From: a virus
DNA: 64,000 nt
Strand: one strand, 5' to 3'
IMG/VR virus record: IMGVR_UViG_3300023174_000039
Coordinates: 248,001-312,000 of that record
Below are positions 45,709 to 55,044 of this stretch, piece after piece. A program made the position numbers and the translations under genes. Every line of letters starts with the position of its first letter. Within the stretch, counting starts at the first letter, position 1. The notes below the pieces were generated by a model. That model ran no database searches. It was given only the letters and a program-made list of their open reading frames with translations, and was not told the origin of the DNA.

Positions 45709-47049
45709 TTATATGCTTTGTAACGAGGCATTAAATCGGCGAATGTTTTCAATTTCGTTATCTAATAATTCAATCAATGCTTGAGCGTTTGCGATTGCCA
45801 ATTCAGCTCGGGTACTAAGTGTTTTAGAAGTAGTTGCTACTGAAATTGCTACTGCGGCCAAACTGTCAACGACTGGAGTAATTTCGGACTTTAATGCTGT
45901 TATTCGTGCTTCTCTAGCGTCAACTGTGTCTGACAACATGGGTTCAGCAATGATAGCATTGGCCTTGGACTCAACATCACTGAGTTGCATATACAATGTT
46001 TTTAGTTCTTGTTCAGCAGCTGGGTCAGGTGTACCTTTGTTATAGTTTAAACTGGGGATCTTATCGTTTCCAACTACTCTACCAACGGCAGCATTAAGAG
46101 TTGTTCTGTTAACAGTCCCCACTGATCCAGTGATCTGTTTGATGTTCAATGTCTCGTTAGCCAGTTTCTCATCAACTAGATTTACTGCAAACGATGCATC
46201 TTTAGCTGTTTGGTTGAACTTTGACAGTAGACCCGAACTTAACGTTGATGTTTGTCCTGTTGCCCAGGCCAGAGTTGCAGTAACATCTTTGGCTGCGTTT
46301 AATGCAACTCCTCCGAGCACTGTTGCAGATAATTTATCTATAGGCAACCCCAATGATTTAACTTGATCTAATCCTGTGGTCATGAGACTCTGTTGTACTT
46401 TGCTTTGCGCTGCCGGGTTGTTTAACATATTCTGAACTTGGTTAATTCCATCTTTACCAGTCCATACCGAAGGGCTGTTCAACACACTGGTTATAGAATT
46501 TTGTCCCGTGGAAACATATTTGGCTGTCATGCCTGGCTTGATGTATCCTGCTTTTTCTAACTGCCCAACATCAAGTCCAAAATTGCCGGCACCCCCAAGA
46601 TTACTCACAATTGATGATGGTTGAGCCAATAACTTACTTGCCTGAGCAAGGGTACCAGTGACCTGTGAAGGATTTAGATTTCCAATGCTAGCAAGTGCTG
46701 GTAATTCTTTAACAAAGTTTCCTGGATTTATACCAGCAGTAATTCCTGTTTTACTGAGTGCAGATGTTATTCCATTGGTTGCTTTGGAAACTGATGCTCC
46801 TATACTGCTTATACCTGAAGTCAACTGAGATTGTGCTGATTTCAACCCATCAGCCACTTGACTTGCCGCATTTAGTACGTCACCTGATTTAAATCCTGTT
46901 AGGCCGCCTGTTTTGACTTGTTTTTCAAATATAGCCTGCGCTTGTGCCTGTGTCAAAGTGCTGGGTCCAGAAATTTTAAATGTTTTTGCACTGTCGGCAT
47001 CTGCTGGTGCGCCCGGCACCTGATCAATATTGAATGTAAATGTTCCCAT
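45709..47049 (-). CDS. Putative tail/baseplate structural protein (446 residues)
   Basis: A 446-residue protein between the gp5-like and gp25 genes. It starts with TFTFNIDQVPGAPADADSAK, continues with a Ser/Ala/Gly-rich middle (SQLTSGISSIGASVSKATNG) and ends in a helical segment (VESKANAIIAEPMLSDTVDA, RAELAIANAQALIELLDNEI) with heptad-like spacing. No catalytic motif. I cannot match it to a T4 gene; position in the hub-wedge cluster implies a virion component. Its stop codon lies within a TATAAATA octamer (complement of 45706-45713) that is only 5 bases before the gp25 start. Confidence 0.6.
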   Translation of the reverse strand: MGTFTFNIDQVPGAPADADSAKTFKISGPSTLTQAQAQAIFEKQVKTGGLTGFKSGDVLNAASQVADGLKSAQSQLTSGISSIGASVSKATNGITSALSKTGITAGINPGNFVKELPALASIGNLNPSQVTGTLAQASKLLAQPSSIVSNLGGAGNFGLDVGQLEKAGYIKPGMTAKYVSTGQNSITSVLNSPSVWTGKDGINQVQNMLNNPAAQSKVQQSLMTTGLDQVKSLGLPIDKLSATVLGGVALNAAKDVTATLAWATGQTSTLSSGLLSKFNQTAKDASFAVNLVDEKLANETLNIKQITGSVGTVNRTTLNAAVGRVVGNDKIPSLNYNKGTPDPAAEQELKTLYMQLSDVESKANAIIAEPMLSDTVDAREARITALKSEITPVVDSLAAVAISVATTSKTLSTRAELAIANAQALIELLDNEIENIRRFNASLQSI

Positions 47050-47050
47050 G

Positions 47051-48550
47051 TTATTCTGCCTGTATTTCTACGCCTTCAGGAACAGGTTCTGCTCCTGGTG
47101 GAGGTGGTGGTTTACCTTCTTCAAGACTCAGCTTGACATCAACCCCTTCGTTGTGATAACTGTAGGGTTCGTGTGTGGGTGCTCTGCTCACAATACTTTC
47201 AAGTCCGTCTGCTAGAGTTTGCCAACCTTTACTGGTGTCAAACTCTGTGTCGTCCATGGTGGTTTTAACCACGGGCTTGGGTGCTGTTACTGAGGCTGCT
47301 GATGGCCCGTTCAAATCAATACCACCAGCTGAGAATATCAGCGTACTACCACCTTTCCAGGAACCGTTTGAACTATCTAACGCAAGTGATCCATCTGCTT
47401 TGACTCCAATGTAACTCTTGCTGTACAAGGTTAAATTTTCCTGTGCTGTAGCAGTCAAATTCATTTCTGCTTCTAATGTGATATTTTCTTTGGATTTGGC
47501 AGTGATGTTACGACCTGCATACATGTTGATATCTCGGTCGGCATGAAGATTGATATCTCCACGGGTGCGAACATTTACAGAGTTTGTGGCAAACACATCC
47601 ACAGTGCCTTCAGATCCAAACTCCAACCATGTGAGTCCATTGGCATGTGTGATATAAAAGAAATCGCCCGAATCACTCATGGTAATTTGATGACCCTTGG
47701 CAGTTCGCAAACGGAACAATGCATTATCGCCGTCTTGATTACCGTCGTCCATGACCAATGTATGGCCGCCCATGCGTCCAATAACTTTGACATCTTGTGG
47801 TTTTAGTGTGCCCGCATCAATGCGATCTCTAATCTCACCTGGTTTGATACCGCCTTGGTAAATGGCAACACCTGGAGTACTGACACCAAATACTGCACTA
47901 GGCGATTCTCGTTGACAGCTACTGGCAATTGGGCCGCGCTCGGGGTCATTTATTAGACCTTGTTGGAATAGCGCGGCGGCCACAACACTGTGGACTGGCT
48001 TGGACTGTTCAAAGAAACGTGGATTGTTGATTACCCCAAGATTAGTGTCGTTGATTTCAGTTACAGGTGCTTGACTAGCATCTGCTAGATACACTTTTTG
48101 GTTTTCGTTTTGTGCCACAAAATTTGTTGCAGAGCCAATTGCAGGGATCATGTGGTTGATACCTTGTTCAGGTACTACACCAATGTAATAACCTTGATCT
48201 CGATCACCGTTGATAAAGATACAAACTACGGTGACTCCCAGATCTGGCGGTGTGAACCACATACCATAACTGTTTCTGTTGCCAGGATATGTGCCTGGAC
48301 CTGTGCTGGTTCCTGACTTAGGTGTGGCGCCATAAAAACTAGGCAAATAATCCACTGTGGTCCACTTGGTTTCGTCAGTCATGTTGCCATCGTTGAAGTT
48401 GGTAATGAATACTTGTAGTCTCCCTGCTCGTGTGGGGTCAATGTTGTTCATTACTATGCCCAAAAACGGACCGTTCTCTGATGGGTATCCGCCACGGTCT
48501 AATTTATAATTCCCGGGACGTCCACGACTGCGTTGTGTATTTTCTGCCAT
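47051..48550 (-). CDS. 5: Baseplate hub spike protein, T4 gp5/VgrG-like, without lysozyme domain
   Basis: A 499-residue protein. The N-terminal OB-fold region shows FLGIVMNNIDPTRAGRLQVF, then WFTPPDLGVTVVCIFINGDR and GYYIGVVPEQG, as in gp5 N-terminal/VgrG OB domains. The C-terminal half holds a beta-helical needle with repeats (VRTRGDINLHADRDINMYAG, RNITAKSKENITLEAEMNL). The T4 lysozyme domain that normally sits between these parts is absent, as in many marine T4-likes. The last residues are Pro/Glu-rich. It would puncture the outer membrane from the tail tip. Confidence 0.88.
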   Translation of the reverse strand: MAENTQRSRGRPGNYKLDRGGYPSENGPFLGIVMNNIDPTRAGRLQVFITNFNDGNMTDETKWTTVDYLPSFYGATPKSGTSTGPGTYPGNRNSYGMWFTPPDLGVTVVCIFINGDRDQGYYIGVVPEQGINHMIPAIGSATNFVAQNENQKVYLADASQAPVTEINDTNLGVINNPRFFEQSKPVHSVVAAALFQQGLINDPERGPIASSCQRESPSAVFGVSTPGVAIYQGGIKPGEIRDRIDAGTLKPQDVKVIGRMGGHTLVMDDGNQDGDNALFRLRTAKGHQITMSDSGDFFYITHANGLTWLEFGSEGTVDVFATNSVNVRTRGDINLHADRDINMYAGRNITAKSKENITLEAEMNLTATAQENLTLYSKSYIGVKADGSLALDSSNGSWKGGSTLIFSAGGIDLNGPSAASVTAPKPVVKTTMDDTEFDTSKGWQTLADGLESIVSRAPTHEPYSYHNEGVDVKLSLEEGKPPPPPGAEPVPEGVEIQAE

Positions 48551-48559
48551 TATAGGTCC

Positions 48560-51500
48560 TTAGAAGTCTTTCTCTATAGTTTGTGGATTTGAATCAGTTT
48601 GTAGTTCAGCATTGGCATCAATCATGTTTTGATCTACGCCCATTTTAGGTGGTGCTAAAAACGCATTCAAACCAATGTCTTGGCCGTCACTGCTGGTTGT
48701 AGAATTTTGTTGCGGTCCTGGTGCTGAATCATCATTGGGTGTGGTGCTGGTAATAGATGCACTGGCAGTATTAGAATTATTAACTTCTGCTTCTATCTCT
48801 GCCTTTGTCTTGCCACCAGTTTTATTTGTTGATGTGCTGTCTTCAGATCTACTGCTAGCACCATCATTGCCAACACTGTTGCTTGGTTGCGTTACTGCAT
48901 TCTTCAAATTTTCAGTTGGATACAGATACAATGATCCATCAATGGTTTGTTCAAATCTACCTTGACGAAATTCTGAAGTACACTTGATTGCCTGGTACAC
49001 ATAGCTGTTTATAGGTTTACGTGGGCCGCCTTCTTTTCCATACGGGTTAGCAAGTCCTGTGTTTAAATTGTAGTCTTGTGGCTTTTGCCATTCAATGGAA
49101 AACATCACCTGCTGCGAATCAAAATTTATAGTGCCGTCAGGTAAAAACCCACCGTAATAAAAATTGCCAATGCCAACTCCGCTAGATACACTGCCTTGTT
49201 GTATCCATCCTGGATCACCAACAATTTTTATTTTGCCTTTGGCCAAGTCACTGGGGCTGTACAAAGACTCTGCCGCATTGGCACTGACTTCATTGGCATC
49301 TAACTCGGCACCTGATCGTGTTTGATCACTTGCAGCCTGGTAAGAATATTTTGTTAGTTCTCTCATACTACTGGTATATTTTTGTCGTAGTTTCTTAAGG
49401 TTGTTGTTGCCAGGTTCTTTACCACTTACTGTCATGTTATACAAGTGATTGAATGTGGCTTGGTAGTCAATCACATCTGTGTTTTCTCCAGTGAACCAGT
49501 AAAGATATTGTTTGTGTACTCCCAAGAACTTGGGAATAGGATAGAACTTGCTGTTGAAGTTTTGTATGATGTACGGACTGATAATGTATCTAATGGTATA
49601 AGAATAATCGTTGCGCTTGTAATCATATTTGCCAGGAATTGCTTCCATGGTAATTTCAAACCAATTTAAATTTGCAGTTGCCGGAACTTTGTTTTCAGAC
49701 GAGTTGTCATCTTCTCCGTCTTTGTTTATTTTTTCTACGTTGGGAGTCTCTGAGTTTTGTATTGCTGCCTGCTTGTAGATATAACTGCTGTTGCGAATGG
49801 TCAAATCAATAGCTTGCAGTATTTGTTGACCTGCAGTTACATTGAAATTTCTTACATTGTTGTCAGTGCGTTGTCTAGCAGTGTCTTTGCTCTTGGGATC
49901 CTTGGCTGCGGCTGGAGACATAGGAGTTGCACTTTGGTTTTTTACTTTACCAGGCAAAGTAATCAATGCATCTCTAATGGCTTCAGCTCCATTGGTAAAC
50001 ACAATTTCGTATGTGTCTGGTACTTGATAAATTCCTTTGGCTACTAGTTCGGCCTGAAGTTCATTCATGGCACCCATAAGTCCGGCAGTGATGGTTTTCT
50101 TAGGAGTTGGCGCCGCACTGGCTTTGGCTGGGCTGGGCAGTGCTACTCCAGTTACCGAGTTTAGACCGCCAGTTGCGCTGTCTGTACGTCTTGGATCGTT
50201 TGCATTACGCCCGCCGGCTGCCGCTGCATTTTGTCTTGTTAGCCGAGCAGTTTCAGCATTGCTTTGATTGCTGTTTGTAGGAGTAGTTGTGGTACTTGCT
50301 CCGGGGTTTGACGTAGTAGTTGCACCAGTTCCGTATTTGGCCGACCCGCCAAGCAATCCGCTTACAGTTGAATCTGACAGTTCTATATCATAAGGAACAG
50401 TGCCACGTGCGGTTGTACCGGCAATCAACTGTCCCACTGGTCCACATTCAAAATCATAGCTTACCAACTTGTTGCTCACACCCCAGTTGATTTTTTTAAT
50501 AATAAAAGGAATAAACTTTTCACAAATGGCATTGGGGTCACTCAGTCCGTCTTTGCCTTTGGCACCTGGTCGTATCAAGTTACCTGCTTCGTCATATCCA
50601 TACCAACGTATGACCATGAGATATTGTGCGGCTGTGTAGTTAACTGCACCTGTAGAATCTCTGGGTGCTTGATCTTGTACAGCTTGGTATAATCTGTCAA
50701 TTAGTGTGATGCCACCAGGTTCAATTACAGTGAACTTCATGTTGGTAACCATGTGCGCTGCATTGGTTTGCTTGCCTGGAAACTGATTTTCAACGGTGAT
50801 ACTTTCAATATAAAAGTCATCCGCAAAAAATGGATTACGTCCAGCATCTGGATCTTTGGCTCCAGGGGTAGCAATTGCTGACGATGTGTCTACACCCGGA
50901 GTAGGGTCTCCAGCATTCAAATTACTTGTACTGGCACTTGATAGCGCACCTTTAGCTCCCCCAACATTGGTAGGTGCTCCGCCAGATTGGAACAGCAAAT
51001 TGTAGCCGTTGACTTTCTTTTGTTTGCTTTGTATTAGTGCTTGGTACTGTGCCGGTGTCATCAAATACACCGAAGCATTATATGTTGAACTAGCAAACTT
51101 GGCTAGAATATTAGGCTGAGGAACAATAGGTTGTGGATCGTTAAACCCATTGTTAGTTTTTACAGATTGTGTTTCGGGTGTTGGGGGAATATTATCGTCA
51201 ACTTGCCCGTTGCCAGCAGTGGTTGGTGTGATTGGAGCACCGGTAGAACTTCCATTGGCTTCGCTGCCAATATTGGTATTAGTATCAGAATTAAGATTAA
51301 ATGTTGTTGTATTTGCACCTGTGTTTGTGTTTGTGTTTGTGTTTGTATTTGCACCTGTGTTTGTGTTTGTGTTTGTGTTTGTATTTGCACCTGTGGTCAC
51401 AAAACCATCACCAGTGTTTACCGGAGGAACTGGCATTGCTTGTCCAGACACTCCCTCATAGGTAGCTTGTGTGGTATTAAACGTTTTAGTAGCTTGATCA

Positions 51501-51862
51501 GTTCCTGCACTTGCAACTCCCACATCAGGCTGAGTGGCATTTGTAGGAGTGGTTGTTGCTGGAGGCGTTGTTACACGCCCGTCAGGACCTGCTTGCAATG
51601 GCGGCGGCTTGTTGGAATTGTTTGTTGCATCATCGTTGACTGTTTTACCAGCAGATTCTCCTGGGGTTGTTTGAATAGAATTTAGTTGTGCTTCCAGTGC
51701 TCTAATTTGCCCAGGAATAGTGGCAACTTCGGTAGTGTATCTTGCTATGATAGCCTGATTGCTTTGTAAACTTTTGTTTAATGTAGAAAGGCCATTTTGA
51801 GCAACACGATAGCGATCCTGAAGGGCGGCAATCTGTTGTTGAATTTGTGCCGAGGTAGCCAT
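48560..51862 (-). CDS. Baseplate hub-associated structural protein (1,100 residues)
   Basis: An 1,100-residue protein. It opens with a coiled coil (IQQQIAALQDRYRVAQNGLS, then IPGQIRALEAQLNS, residues ~5-60), followed by a low-complexity Thr/Asn linker (residues ~155-190, from a 36-bp DNA repeat). A first folded region (~250-470) contains DFYIESITVENQFPGKQTNA and MVIRWYGYDEAGN. A second folded region (~590-990) contains WFEITMEAIPGKYDYKRNDY and SKFYPIPKFLGVHKQYLYWF. The tail has one VDQNMIDANAELQ motif also found five-fold in the neighbour at 52165. It lies between the gp5-like spike and gp53 and may occupy the place of gp27 or another hub piece (inference). Confidence 0.68.
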   Translation of the reverse strand: MATSAQIQQQIAALQDRYRVAQNGLSTLNKSLQSNQAIIARYTTEVATIPGQIRALEAQLNSIQTTPGESAGKTVNDDATNNSNKPPPLQAGPDGRVTTPPATTTPTNATQPDVGVASAGTDQATKTFNTTQATYEGVSGQAMPVPPVNTGDGFVTTGANTNTNTNTNTGANTNTNTNTNTGANTTTFNLNSDTNTNIGSEANGSSTGAPITPTTAGNGQVDDNIPPTPETQSVKTNNGFNDPQPIVPQPNILAKFASSTYNASVYLMTPAQYQALIQSKQKKVNGYNLLFQSGGAPTNVGGAKGALSSASTSNLNAGDPTPGVDTSSAIATPGAKDPDAGRNPFFADDFYIESITVENQFPGKQTNAAHMVTNMKFTVIEPGGITLIDRLYQAVQDQAPRDSTGAVNYTAAQYLMVIRWYGYDEAGNLIRPGAKGKDGLSDPNAICEKFIPFIIKKINWGVSNKLVSYDFECGPVGQLIAGTTARGTVPYDIELSDSTVSGLLGGSAKYGTGATTTSNPGASTTTTPTNSNQSNAETARLTRQNAAAAGGRNANDPRRTDSATGGLNSVTGVALPSPAKASAAPTPKKTITAGLMGAMNELQAELVAKGIYQVPDTYEIVFTNGAEAIRDALITLPGKVKNQSATPMSPAAAKDPKSKDTARQRTDNNVRNFNVTAGQQILQAIDLTIRNSSYIYKQAAIQNSETPNVEKINKDGEDDNSSENKVPATANLNWFEITMEAIPGKYDYKRNDYSYTIRYIISPYIIQNFNSKFYPIPKFLGVHKQYLYWFTGENTDVIDYQATFNHLYNMTVSGKEPGNNNLKKLRQKYTSSMRELTKYSYQAASDQTRSGAELDANEVSANAAESLYSPSDLAKGKIKIVGDPGWIQQGSVSSGVGIGNFYYGGFLPDGTINFDSQQVMFSIEWQKPQDYNLNTGLANPYGKEGGPRKPINSYVYQAIKCTSEFRQGRFEQTIDGSLYLYPTENLKNAVTQPSNSVGNDGASSRSEDSTSTNKTGGKTKAEIEAEVNNSNTASASITSTTPNDDSAPGPQQNSTTSSDGQDIGLNAFLAPPKMGVDQNMIDANAELQTDSNPQTIEKDF
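51311..51392. repeat. 36-bp tandem repeat encoding a Thr-Asn linker
   Basis: The unit ATTTGCACCT plus four GTGTTT-type hexamers is 36 bp, with copies starting at 51311 and 51347 and a third partial copy at 51383. On the coding minus strand it gives alternating Asn-Thr with Gly-Ala. Unit lengths of 6 and 36 bp keep the frame, so length changes by slippage would alter only linker length. Confidence 0.85.
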
Positions 51863-51865
51863 TGA

Positions 51866-52165
51866 TTAAAACCCCAGTGATGTTTTGAGAGTGTTGAGTT
51901 TAGGCAAGTAAATTTTTACACCTGACTTAAAATCCAACGGTGGTGCTGTGAGTGTGTTAGGGTTGCGTTGATAAAATACCCACCACAAGGCAGCATCTTG
52001 GTACAAGTCAAATGCCAACAGGTCTGGTCGATACTGGTATGTTTGATTGATGATAAATTCCAGGTCATCAGTTTCTTTGGGAATAGATCGGTTGACCATG
52101 ACATCCAAGAAAAACTGACTATATCCAGTTTGATAGTACGGGCTTGTTGACACATAGTTAGACAT
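51866..52165 (-). CDS. 53: Baseplate wedge protein, T4 gp53-like
   Basis: A 99-residue protein with the features of gp53-like baseplate wedge proteins in marine T4-likes: SQFFLDVMVNRSIPKETDDL, then INQTYQYRPDLLAFDLY, ALWWVFYQRNPN and a final PPLDFKSGVKIYLP that resembles a LysM-like segment. It is shorter than T4 gp53 (196 residues), as is usual for marine relatives. It overlaps the stop/start junction with the gp48-like gene by one base and is followed 3 nt later by the hub gene. Confidence 0.82.
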   Translation of the reverse strand: MSNYVSTSPYYQTGYSQFFLDVMVNRSIPKETDDLEFIINQTYQYRPDLLAFDLYQDAALWWVFYQRNPNTLTAPPLDFKSGVKIYLPKLNTLKTSLGF

Positions 52166-54918
52166 TACCAGAATCCTCCTTTGATCAACGCACCCGATGC
52201 AAATTCTTTCATGTTGAACTGTGTGCTCACTTGACTGCGTGTGTTGATTGGCAGCAGAGTAATACTGAGTTCAATCTTGGTTGGCACATAGGTTGCCTGC
52301 GAAGTGTTATTGACGTTTTGATTTATCATACCTGGAGTTGGCGGAGTTGCTGTAGCACCCACTGGGGGTTTGGTTGGTGTTCCTAACAATCGTGTTAGGC
52401 TAGCAGATCCAGCATTGGCCGCAATAGCACCTGTTCGGGCACGTTGTGTTAACAAATTTGTACCATAGTTGTTGGGTGCATTTGCTCTTATATAGTCAAC
52501 ATCAGGCGGTAGGCTGTAGTTAAACTGCGATACCACACACGGATGCTGATTAAACTGGTACGCACCCAGGCCACTTAGATAAGTCAGCGGGGGCGGTGCA
52601 CCGCGATATGCATCTTTGGCACCGTAGAACATTTTGGTTACACTGCGGAAGAAGTGAATTACTGCTAACAAGTAGGCGGCTTCTTGTGTGTCTTGTGCGG
52701 TAAATGTAGCACGAATATTGATGTCATTCACGCGGCTGTTCTTGTAGAAGTATCCACGGAAGTTTGAGTGTGTGAGATCATACATTTCATAGTTGGCATT
52801 GTATGATGTTTCAATTGACGGAGTGTAAGGGAATATCACACCATCGGTGTCGTATAAGGGTTTTAATATGCCTGCTTCGGCACCATCTTTGCCGGCTTTG
52901 TACAGGTAGTTTGCCCCAGGTGCCAGTTGCAATCGCACACGCCAATCTGAACTGGCAGGCTGTTTGTAACGTGCTTGTAGTGTGGCTTGGTTCAGTGCAT
53001 TATTTTTAGCGGCTGCAGTTTCGGCAGCATCTCGATCAGCATTGATTTGATCTTGTATAGGGCCTGTGGTTCCATCATCAGCGGCGGCACCCAGTGCTGG
53101 ATCAGTTTTAGAGTCAACATTGGTGGCTTCATATTGTTCGGCACCTTCAGCAGCGGCAGCTGCCAATTCAGCATCAACTTCTTCCGGCGATAACAGCGGC
53201 GGTTCTTCTAGTGCGTTTTCATTGGCACGAACTTGTTCATCAACTCCGGCAAATTCATCTACAGCTTCTGGATCAAAGTGCTGAGGTTCTGCATTGGCGT
53301 CAATAAGATTTTGATCAACTATAGAGTTTTGAGGGTCTGCATTAGCGTCAACAAAATTCTGGTCAACTGCTTGCGGATCAAAACTTTGAGGTGCTGCATT
53401 AGCGTCAAGAAGATTCTGATCAACTGCTTGTGGATCAAAGTTTTCCGGCGCCGTGTTAGCGTCAATAAAGTTTTGATCAACTGCTGCTGGGTCTCTCGAT
53501 TCAAACAGTGCCGCAGTTTCAGCTTCGGTCAATTCTGTTACGGTAACATCAGCTTCAACAAACGAATCAACTAAGTTTGGATCAGCACCATCAAACAATG
53601 CATTGGTTTCTTCTTCGCTGAGAATTGTTAATGTAGTTTCTGCCTGAACTTCTGCATTGGCGTCAAGAAAGTTCTGATCCACAGCAGTTTCTGGATCATT
53701 GTCGGCGACTACTAATGCATTGAGATTTTGGTTGTTAGCGGTGAATGCATCAGAGTTTTCTACAATTACTGCTTGATTTATTTCAACAGATGTCAGCTGG
53801 CGGTTATTGTTATCTGTTGCATTGTCAATGTTGGTCTGTGCTCGATCGATTACAGATGCATTTTCTGCAATTGTGGCCAGTTGTGCGGCATTGTTTGCTT
53901 CAAGTAATGCTCGTCGATCAGCAGGCAAGTTGTCATCTGCGAGTTCACGATTGTTCTGATCAATGATTGCTTGTGCTTGCCGTTGCTGTTCTTGTGCCTC
54001 TGCCAATGATTCTTGATTGGCCAAGATTGATCGATTGTTGGCTTGAATATTTTCTTCTGCTCGGGCAATTTCGGTTTGTGCACCAACAACATTTTGTAAA
54101 TTTTGATCCTCGTCATCTGTTAATACAGTGTTTCCGGCCAAAAGTTTTGCGGCATCCTGAGCAACAGCGGATGTGTCAGGTGTTGGTACTGGATTGCCCG
54201 TGGTAGTACCACTCTGTGTCACTGATGAGTTGGTGGTTTTACCTAGTCCAGAATAATATGTACCGCCAGTTTCTTCATTGATAGCAAAGCCAGGCATCAA
54301 GTTACCATCGTCGTCATATGCAGGAAACTGACTGGGATCTGAAGAGGGCTTAACCAGTGTTTTACTTGTTGCTGGTCCGGGATCAAAAACTGATTCGCCA
54401 ATGTTGGCTACAGCCGACGGTGCAGTTGTAGAAGAAGTAGTGCCTCCTACACCTAAAATATCTTTGGCTGAACTGAATAACGATCCAACCAGTTTGGCAG
54501 TTCCTGCAGGATTGGCCACTGCCATTGCCAAGGCAGTTGCACCTGCAATATCTAACAGTCCATTACTACTACTCATAGTTGGACCAGTTCCAGTGTTAGT
54601 TTGTACGTTGTATGGTTTTGCTTGTTTAACCCCAGAATCAACTGCTGGTGATACTGCTTTTCCTGTGGTTCCTGCGGCCACTGCTACCTTATTGTTGGCA
54701 GCATTTAGTGCCATTTGTGCGCTTTTGACTGTGGTGCTACTGGTAGTCACAGCATTTTGTGCCGCCGTTAATGCCGCAGTTTGTGCGGCTGTAGGAGTTC
54801 CGCCCTTGGCTGTTATAGTTGCAATTGCTTGCTGAGACGCGGCCAATGAAGCAACTGCATTGTTATATGCTCGTTGAGCTAGCACAGCGGCATTGTTTAG
54901 TTTTGGATCGACGGCCAT
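52165..54918 (-). CDS. Baseplate protein with gp48-like C-terminal domain and 19-residue repeats
   Basis: A 917-residue protein. The N-terminal ~270 residues are Ala/Thr/Ser-rich. Residues ~275-345 are coiled-coil-like (EENIQANNRSILANQESLAE). Residues ~405-550 contain five copies of a 19-residue unit, V-D-Q-N-x-x-D-A-N-A-x-P-(E/Q). The C-terminal ~260 residues contain DWRVRLQLAPGANYLYKAG, PYTPSIETSYNANYEMYDLT, FFRSVTKMFYGAKDAYRGAP and SQFNYSLPPDVDYI, which resemble the T4 gp48 tail-tube-cap protein of the baseplate. The long N-terminal half is absent from T4 gp48, so this looks like an extended version. AGGAAA precedes the ATG, and GGTAAATA (54937-54944) may be a weak late promoter. Confidence 0.72.
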   Translation of the reverse strand: MAVDPKLNNAAVLAQRAYNNAVASLAASQQAIATITAKGGTPTAAQTAALTAAQNAVTTSSTTVKSAQMALNAANNKVAVAAGTTGKAVSPAVDSGVKQAKPYNVQTNTGTGPTMSSSNGLLDIAGATALAMAVANPAGTAKLVGSLFSSAKDILGVGGTTSSTTAPSAVANIGESVFDPGPATSKTLVKPSSDPSQFPAYDDDGNLMPGFAINEETGGTYYSGLGKTTNSSVTQSGTTTGNPVPTPDTSAVAQDAAKLLAGNTVLTDDEDQNLQNVVGAQTEIARAEENIQANNRSILANQESLAEAQEQQRQAQAIIDQNNRELADDNLPADRRALLEANNAAQLATIAENASVIDRAQTNIDNATDNNNRQLTSVEINQAVIVENSDAFTANNQNLNALVVADNDPETAVDQNFLDANAEVQAETTLTILSEEETNALFDGADPNLVDSFVEADVTVTELTEAETAALFESRDPAAVDQNFIDANTAPENFDPQAVDQNLLDANAAPQSFDPQAVDQNFVDANADPQNSIVDQNLIDANAEPQHFDPEAVDEFAGVDEQVRANENALEEPPLLSPEEVDAELAAAAAEGAEQYEATNVDSKTDPALGAAADDGTTGPIQDQINADRDAAETAAAKNNALNQATLQARYKQPASSDWRVRLQLAPGANYLYKAGKDGAEAGILKPLYDTDGVIFPYTPSIETSYNANYEMYDLTHSNFRGYFYKNSRVNDINIRATFTAQDTQEAAYLLAVIHFFRSVTKMFYGAKDAYRGAPPPLTYLSGLGAYQFNQHPCVVSQFNYSLPPDVDYIRANAPNNYGTNLLTQRARTGAIAANAGSASLTRLLGTPTKPPVGATATPPTPGMINQNVNNTSQATYVPTKIELSITLLPINTRSQVSTQFNMKEFASGALIKGGFW
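53285..53690. repeat. 57-bp coding repeats (VDQN...DANA units)
   Basis: GCGTCAA...TTCTGATCAACTGC-type blocks recur every 57 bp around 53345, 53402 and 53459, with further copies near 53300 and 53670. They encode the 19-residue units of the gp48-like protein. A single related copy occurs at about 48590-48640 in the adjacent hub gene. Confidence 0.8.
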
Positions 54919-54936
54919 TATTAGTTTCCTATATGT

Positions 54937-54944
54937 TATTTACC
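54937..54944 (-). promoter_or_regulatory. Weak T4-late-like octamer GGTAAATA
   Basis: The complement of 54937-54944 reads GGTAAATA (6 of 8 against TATAAATA), upstream of the minus-strand gp48-like gene. Spacing to the ATG at 54918 is right for a short leader containing AGGAAA. It is the only late-type element seen at the head of this module. Confidence 0.3.
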
Positions 54945-54987
54945 GGGTTTAAAATGTGGGCCGTTTATCCGTAATCGCACAAACAGG

Positions 54988-55015
54988 TTGACAAATGTTG
55001 TAAATATGCTACACT
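54988..55015 (+). promoter_or_regulatory. Sigma70-like promoter for the gp55-gp47-gp46 operon
   Basis: TTGACA (54988-54993, perfect -35), a 16-bp spacer and TACACT (55010-55015, 4 of 6 for the -10) lie 30 bases before the gp55 ATG. TAGGAG at about 55028-55033 is the ribosome-binding site. This indicates host RNA polymerase transcribes the operon in early or middle infection. Confidence 0.65.
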
Positions 55016-55044
55016 ACATTATATTTTAGGAGTTCATACACAGT

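Noticed and set aside
45706-45713. TATAAATA before the gp25 gene as a late promoter
   Set aside because: It includes the stop codon of the previous gene and ends only 5 bases before the ATG, leaving no leader. It may be chance; I did not list it as a feature.
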